Source: Litchfieldella anticariensis FP35 = DSM 16096 (lineage in GTDB: Bacteria; Pseudomonadota; Gammaproteobacteria; Pseudomonadales; Halomonadaceae). Taken from it: a DNA stretch of 64,000 nucleotides. Positions 60,120-64,000 of this stretch are shown here, piece after piece. Positions within the stretch are counted from its first letter, which is position 1. The number at the start of each line of letters is the position of its first letter. Both the position numbers and the translations under genes were made by a program. The stretch lies in the NCBI RefSeq assembly GCF_000409775.1, contig NZ_KE332392.1, forward strand, positions 474,459 to 538,458, written 5' to 3'. Under the pieces are notes generated by a model. The model saw nothing but the letters and a program-made list of their open reading frames with translations. It made no database searches and was not told the origin of the DNA.

Positions 60120-62072
60120 TCACTTTCGAGCTAACAGCGAGGCGTTGTAGCGATTGTTGGTCTCAGCTGCACTCAGCATGGCCACTCCTTGTGGATCTCC
60201 TCCGTTGGCCAAACTCTCGAAGATAACACGGTAACTCATGACGGCTTGTACGTAATCGCGCGTCTCGCGATAGGGGATGCTTTCGACGAACAGATCGAAC
60301 TCATGGTCGGCTTCGCGGAGCCAGCGATCGACACGGCCGGGGCCGGCATTATAGGCAGCGGTTGCGGCCAGGCGATTCCCGCCGTAGCGGTCGAGCATAT
60401 CGCGAATGTAGGCGCTGCCAAGGCGCACGTTGGTCTCTGGGTCCAGCACGCCATAAGGCCCAGGGTCGGCAATCCCCAGTTGACGGCTCACCAGAGTGGC
60501 GGTACCGGGCATCAGTTGCATCAGGCCTCGCGCTCCGGCCGGAGAGAGGGCCTTGGGATTATAAGCACTCTCACGTCGGGCGATGCCCATCAGCAGGTAA
60601 GGGTCGACACCGTTGGTACTGCCCCACTTCAGGAAAGTGTCGCGATAGGCTTCGGGAAAACGCCAGTCCAGGGCATTCCACATTTCAGCAGCGATAGTGG
60701 TTTGCACCAACATGGCATGCCAGCCTTGGCGGTGCGCATAGTCAGCAAGCGCCTTGGCTTCTTCTTCGCTGGCCTGGGCGGCGGCTGTGTACCACTCGCT
60801 GCTGGCCAGCCCCCGCTCACCAATGCGCATCAACGCCTCGGTACGTTGTACCACAGGCCACTGTGCCACCTCGCGCCGATATGCCTCGTTAAAGCCGGCG
60901 CGTTCGAGATTCAGGGCATAGGGTTGGCCGAGACGGTCGGCAGCGGCAAAGCCGAAGAAGCTGCGATCATCGGCAGCGGCGGCATAAGCTTGGTTGGCGG
61001 TCTGTGTATCTCCGAGCTTCTCGAGAGCACGTCCCAGCCAATATTGCCAACGCGCTTCCTGGCGCGGCTCATCCGGCATCATATGGACCCAGTCGATCAC
61101 GCCACGCCAGTCGCGCTCGGCAAGGGCTCGGCGAACGCGTAGTTCCAGAAGGTCGGCATCAGCCAAGCGGGGTAGGGCTTCATCGATCCAACCACGGTTG
61201 TTGCGAACTTCACGCACCATGGAATAGAAGGCCAGGTCGTGCTCGATACTGTGGCGGTGTTCGGTATCGATCTCCAAGTGAGGGGCGATCTTACGCCAGG
61301 CTTCCAAGGCTGCCTCGGTGTCGGCACGCGTGAATCCGTGCATGGCGGCGGCGAACATCGCGCTGCTGCCTTGCCCTTGTGGGCCGACACGGGCCGGAAC
61401 CTGGGTCACGGCGGCAAAGTCACGCCGCAACCGCTCCACGGCATCGCGTGCATTCTGCCACTCACTACCGAGCATGCGTCCCAGGTAGCTCATGAGCCCC
61501 GACTCGCCCTCTTGCCAGGCCAGCATCATACGTTCCCAGACATCCTGATCGCTGATTTCGCCTTTGGCGCGCAAGATGTCGAACAGAGTGTCGCATGCAG
61601 AAGGTTGGGAGTGACCGGCATGCCAGAGCTTGCGCCCCCCTGCGGCGGCAGCGGATGGATCGGGCCCCAACAATGCCGTGTAATAGTGACATTGGCGTTC
61701 GGTACCACTGGGTTCGCCGTTGCTCACTGCCAATAGACTGTCGTAGCGTCCGCTATTGCCGTAGCGTGAAATGGCTTGCCCACGCATCCACTCGCTCAGA
61801 GGAGAGTCGGCATAACGTTCGATGAAGGTCAGTACTTGGCTGGGCTCGACATGGGGCAAGCGCCCGCGTAGACGATGGTATTCCACATAACCCTTCAGGA
61901 CATGGCCATCGATGGCAGCCTGGTCGACCTTGTCCCACTGTTGATTGCGAGCGGCATTCAGGGCTTCGCGCATGGCGTTGTCATTGGCTTGGACAGTAGC
62001 GGTCAACAGTAAGCTGAATGACAGGGTCTGGAACATGGCGCTGAGATAACGGGTGATGGACGGTTGGCGCAT
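60120..62072 (-). CDS. slt: soluble lytic murein transglycosylase
   Basis: 650 residues from the ATG at 62072 behind GGAGG; the longer frame to 62177 would hide the signal peptide (cleavage near TVQA before NDNA). A long superhelical alpha domain (to about 450) is followed by the SLT domain with the catalytic glutamate in ARRESAYNPKALSPAGARGLMQLMPGTA and AYNAGPGRVDRW. It cuts peptidoglycan glycan strands in the periplasm to make anhydromuropeptides. Confidence 0.93.
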   Translation of the reverse strand: MRQPSITRYLSAMFQTLSFSLLLTATVQANDNAMREALNAARNQQWDKVDQAAIDGHVLKGYVEYHRLRGRLPHVEPSQVLTFIERYADSPLSEWMRGQAISRYGNSGRYDSLLAVSNGEPSGTERQCHYYTALLGPDPSAAAAGGRKLWHAGHSQPSACDTLFDILRAKGEISDQDVWERMMLAWQEGESGLMSYLGRMLGSEWQNARDAVERLRRDFAAVTQVPARVGPQGQGSSAMFAAAMHGFTRADTEAALEAWRKIAPHLEIDTEHRHSIEHDLAFYSMVREVRNNRGWIDEALPRLADADLLELRVRRALAERDWRGVIDWVHMMPDEPRQEARWQYWLGRALEKLGDTQTANQAYAAAADDRSFFGFAAADRLGQPYALNLERAGFNEAYRREVAQWPVVQRTEALMRIGERGLASSEWYTAAAQASEEEAKALADYAHRQGWHAMLVQTTIAAEMWNALDWRFPEAYRDTFLKWGSTNGVDPYLLMGIARRESAYNPKALSPAGARGLMQLMPGTATLVSRQLGIADPGPYGVLDPETNVRLGSAYIRDMLDRYGGNRLAATAAYNAGPGRVDRWLREADHEFDLFVESIPYRETRDYVQAVMSYRVIFESLANGGDPQGVAMLSAAETNNRYNASLLARK

Positions 62073-62223
62073 GGCGACATGCCTCCGGGGGCTGACGAGT
62101 CTCGAATTGGTCCATCCTCGCCGATGATGACACATTTGAGTAGTGTCGCCGTAGCCCGACAGTGGCTTGACTTTCACGGGATCGCGTTACACTGGTGATG
62201 CAACGCATTCTGGAGATAGGGAC

Positions 62224-62541
62224 ATGGCGAAATGGTTGTTGGGATCCTTGTTTGGCCGTCTCCGCCGACGTGGTTGGGCCGTGCAGCGAATCGGGCGTGC
62301 GTTGCGGCTGTTCGTACCCATGACACGTGACGTGGTGATGCGTCGCTATAGGCCGGTGCCTTGGTCGGCGTTTGCCTGGATGGGGCTGGCGTTGGCATAT
62401 CTGGTCATGCCGTTCGACCTGGTTCCTGATGTCATCCTGTTGACGGGGTGGTTGGACGATGTAGTGATCGTGGGGTGGCTGCTGACGCGAGTCGATCGGC
62501 GTTTGACGGCCTATCGTGACTGGAAGGGAGAGGCATCTTGA
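62224..62541 (+). CDS. DUF1232 (YkvA-like) membrane protein
   Basis: 105 residues from the ATG at 62224 behind GGAG. The core YLVMPFDLVPDVILLTGWLDDVVIVGWLL is the DUF1232 hallmark, a hydrophobic hairpin with conserved prolines and aspartates. Function unknown. It is divergent to slt by 151 bp. Confidence 0.85.
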   Translation: MAKWLLGSLFGRLRRRGWAVQRIGRALRLFVPMTRDVVMRRYRPVPWSAFAWMGLALAYLVMPFDLVPDVILLTGWLDDVVIVGWLLTRVDRRLTAYRDWKGEAS

Positions 62542-62588
62542 GTTTTTCTGACCGATGCTTGCCCGTCGTCAGGGAGAAACGTAGAGTT

Positions 62589-62600
62589 AAACGATCGTTT
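62589..62600. promoter_or_regulatory. palindrome AAACGATCGTTT upstream of the thioesterases
   Basis: A perfect 12-bp palindrome 32 bp before the first thioesterase ATG. AAAC-N4-GTTT is the core of sites bound by PsrA-like TetR regulators of fatty-acid genes, though the outer G/C bases are absent. Confidence 0.4.
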
Positions 62601-62632
62601 TGATTTTCGCTTTTGCCGAGGTCCACACTAAG

Positions 62633-63154
62633 ATGGCCATCCCGACAATACCCGACGAGCGCTCCGCCGACAGTTGGAAAGCTGCCATGACGCGGTTTGT
62701 ACAGGTCATCCCGCATACCCGGGGGTTGGGTCTCGAAGTGTTGGACGTTACACCTCCCACGGTCACCATGCGCTTGCCTTGGCATCGAGATCTGCTTGGA
62801 GACGAAACTCGCGATCTGGTGCACGGCGGTGTGCTGAGTATGATGCTGGACACCCTGTGTGGTTCCGCAGTGCTATGTGGTTTGCCAGTGCCGGAAGTCT
62901 GCCCGACGCTTGATCTGCGTGTCGACCATTATCGGCCAGGGCTGGCGGGTCATGATCTGCTGGGTGAAGCCCGCGTCGTGAGAGTGACGGAATCAATGGT
63001 CTTCATCGAGGGTTGCATCTGGCAACGGGAGGGCCTGCCGATTGCAAGAGGCATTGCCAATTTCGTGCGTTTGGGGCCGCGTAATACCCCAGCCGGCTTT
63101 GCGGCGGCCCTGTTCGGTGAAAAGGATAGCCTTGAAAGCGGCCGGGAGATTTGA
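62633..63154 (+). CDS. PaaI-like hotdog-fold thioesterase 1
   Basis: 173 residues from the ATG at 62633; an upstream TTG at 62600 is less likely. The hotdog motif LVHGGVLSMMLDTLCGSAV contains the HGG turn and the acidic residue on the central helix that activates water. It probably hydrolyses acyl- or aryl-CoA. The second hotdog gene starts 2 bp after its stop, so the two are coupled. Confidence 0.85.
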   Translation: MAIPTIPDERSADSWKAAMTRFVQVIPHTRGLGLEVLDVTPPTVTMRLPWHRDLLGDETRDLVHGGVLSMMLDTLCGSAVLCGLPVPEVCPTLDLRVDHYRPGLAGHDLLGEARVVRVTESMVFIEGCIWQREGLPIARGIANFVRLGPRNTPAGFAAALFGEKDSLESGREI

Positions 63155-63156
63155 CG

Positions 63157-63642
63157 ATGCAAGAACGTATCTCTTCCCGCGAGTGGCTTGAACGCACTCG
63201 TACCAGTGGCGATGTCGACGCCATTCTGGCGCTGGTGCCCTATGCACAACGCATCGGGGTCAGCGCCATGATCGAGCCTCAAGGGCGGCTCTATCGCTTG
63301 GCACCGCAACAGGACAACATCGGCAATGTATTGCTGCCGGCTCTACATGGCGGGGTGGTGGCGGCTTTCATGGAAACCGCGGCCTCGCTGGAATTGATGC
63401 TGGTGGCAAGAGCCGTGCGGCTACCCAAGGTGATCGACTTTTCTATCGATTACTTGCGAACCGCGAATCTGGTTCCGACTCTGGCGCGTTGTACCGTACT
63501 GCGCGAGGGGCGACGCATGGCCAATGTCCAGGTTTGTGCATGGCAGGATGATGCAACGAAACCGATTGCCATGGCACGACTGCACTTGTTGTTAGCCGAA
63601 CCGCCTGACGTCGATAGTGACGCTATCGCTTCGCATGCTTGA
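63157..63642 (+). CDS. PaaI-like hotdog-fold thioesterase 2
   Basis: 161 residues from the ATG at 63157 behind GGGAG. The motif LLPALHGGVVAAFMETAASLELM is parallel to that of its neighbour, with E where the first has D. The two share limited sequence otherwise, so they may form a heteromer or handle different acyl groups. Its stop codon lies inside the -35 box of the htpG promoter. Confidence 0.82.
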   Translation: MQERISSREWLERTRTSGDVDAILALVPYAQRIGVSAMIEPQGRLYRLAPQQDNIGNVLLPALHGGVVAAFMETAASLELMLVARAVRLPKVIDFSIDYLRTANLVPTLARCTVLREGRRMANVQVCAWQDDATKPIAMARLHLLLAEPPDVDSDAIASHA

Positions 63643-63665
63643 AAAGCGCCTATAGAGCCCCATAT
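63638..63665 (+). promoter_or_regulatory. sigma-32 heat-shock promoter of htpG
   Basis: CTTGAAA (63638-63644), a 13-base spacer and CCCCATAT (63658-63665) match the sigma-32 consensus at every defined base. It is 84 bp before the htpG ATG. The TGA of the preceding gene is inside the -35 box. Confidence 0.9.
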
Positions 63666-63748
63666 TTCCGAACACGTTTCCGAAATACCGACGTGCCGTC
63701 CGGTGGCGGACGTCACCCACTGTTTGTGATCGATGAGGGCTCTGTTCC

Positions 63749-64000
63749 ATGACCACTGCTACCCACGAAGAAACACTGGGTTTTCAGACCGAGGTCAAGC
63801 AACTGCTTCACCTGATGATTCACTCCCTGTATTCCAACCGGGAGATTTTTCTGCGCGAGCTGATTTCCAACGGCGCCGATGCCTGTGACAAGTTGCGTTA
63901 TCAGGCGCTCGATAATGATGCGCTCTATGAAGGTGACAGCGAGTTACGTATCGAGATCGAACACGATGCCAAGGCTGGCACTGTCACCGTACGCGACAAC
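63749..64000 (+). CDS. htpG: molecular chaperone HtpG (Hsp90), 5' part only
   Basis: The first 84 codons, open to the window edge. [49 protein letters not shown] is the GHKL ATPase N-terminus; E in RELIS and N in SNGADA contribute to ATP and Mg binding. Most Hsp90 proteins have SNASDA at that point, so SNGADAC is a slight variant. GAGGG precedes the ATG. A consensus sigma-32 promoter lies upstream. Confidence 0.95.
   Translation, partial: MTTATHEETLGFQTEVKQLLHLMIHSLYSNREIFLRELISNGADACDKLRYQALDNDALYEGDSELRIEIEHDAKAGTVTVRDN

Noticed and set aside
60189-61142. 317-codon plus-strand frame inside slt
   Set aside because: Shadow of the lytic transglycosylase gene on the other strand.

Overview
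The window looks like chromosomal DNA from a moderately GC-rich gammaproteobacterium, most likely a member of the Halomonadaceae (Halomonas and relatives). This rests on the family-level mix of genes: a sufBCDS-sufT operon led by an Rrf2 regulator, putA/putP with an AraC-type regulator, a GlpSTPQUV-type glycerol ABC transporter, DUF3549, YqcC, YeaC, DUF2797 and RLAN/ATP-grasp proteins. The assignment is inferred from recognised families, not from a database search. The left part of the window ends in non-coding DNA and the right edge cuts htpG after 84 codons.

Layout. 1-7.1 kb: palindromic intergenic DNA, then the Fe-S assembly operon (Rrf2 regulator, sufB, sufC, sufD, sufS, sufT) followed by a SanA-like gene. 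7.1-10.1 kb (minus strand): a helical hypothetical protein, rimK, a RimK-associated retropepsin-like protease and a DUF3549 gene. 10.3-13.6 kb: a FliY/TcyJ-like amino-acid (probably cystine) ABC transporter, yqcC and a gamma-glutamylcyclotransferase, ending at two back-to-back terminators against ompW. 14.5-20.7 kb: an orphan ybgE, then putP and putA (minus strand) with an AraC regulator upstream. 20.8-23.5 kb: a membrane protein, tRNA-Gly(CCC), a CBS protein, a decayed dihydrolipoyl-dehydrogenase-like pseudogene, and two small coupled genes, the second a YqaE/Pmp3 peptide with a TTG start. 23.4-31.8 kb: GlpR-like operators, then glpS-T-P-Q-U-V and glpD. 31.8-46.1 kb: housekeeping and accessory genes (DUF6314, EamA, nadK, phosphoesterase, rhomboid glpG-yeaC-DUF2797, CapA, alcohol dehydrogenase, two GSTs, a divergent RLAN/ATP-grasp and GNAT pair, yajQ, hsp20) and one intact IS3-family element. 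46.1-51.0 kb: an extradiol-type dioxygenase and a TroABCD-type metal ABC transporter. 51.3-64 kb: ybaN, pepN, a DUF1127 protein, MgtC, a YegS lipid kinase, a yeast-FCY1-like deaminase, an acidic lipoprotein, cspA, a TM2 protein, a LysE exporter, slt, DUF1232, two hotdog thioesterases and htpG.

How the parts work together. The SUF operon builds Fe-S clusters and appears to be autoregulated through an IscR-type-1-like site overlapping its promoter. The glycerol locus couples ATP-driven uptake to a glycerol-3-phosphate dehydrogenase and carries GlpR-type operators; the kinase must lie elsewhere. Proline uptake (PutP) and two-step oxidation to glutamate (PutA, here without a DNA-binding domain) sit beside a probable AraC-type activator. 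Two protein-quality genes, hsp20 and htpG, each carry a readable sigma-32 promoter.

The most striking structural observation is the IS3-family element at 44679-46124. Removing it and one copy of its 4-bp TATT duplication restores a perfectly placed intrinsic-terminator hairpin for hsp20: the element sits exactly in the terminator loop. I did not find a defence island, CRISPR array, prophage or clearly new multi-gene system. The best candidates for less-described biology are the divergent RLAN-ATP-grasp/GNAT pair, the rimK-protease-DUF3549 cluster, the dyad-rich gap after pepN, and two orphan terminators that could end small RNAs.
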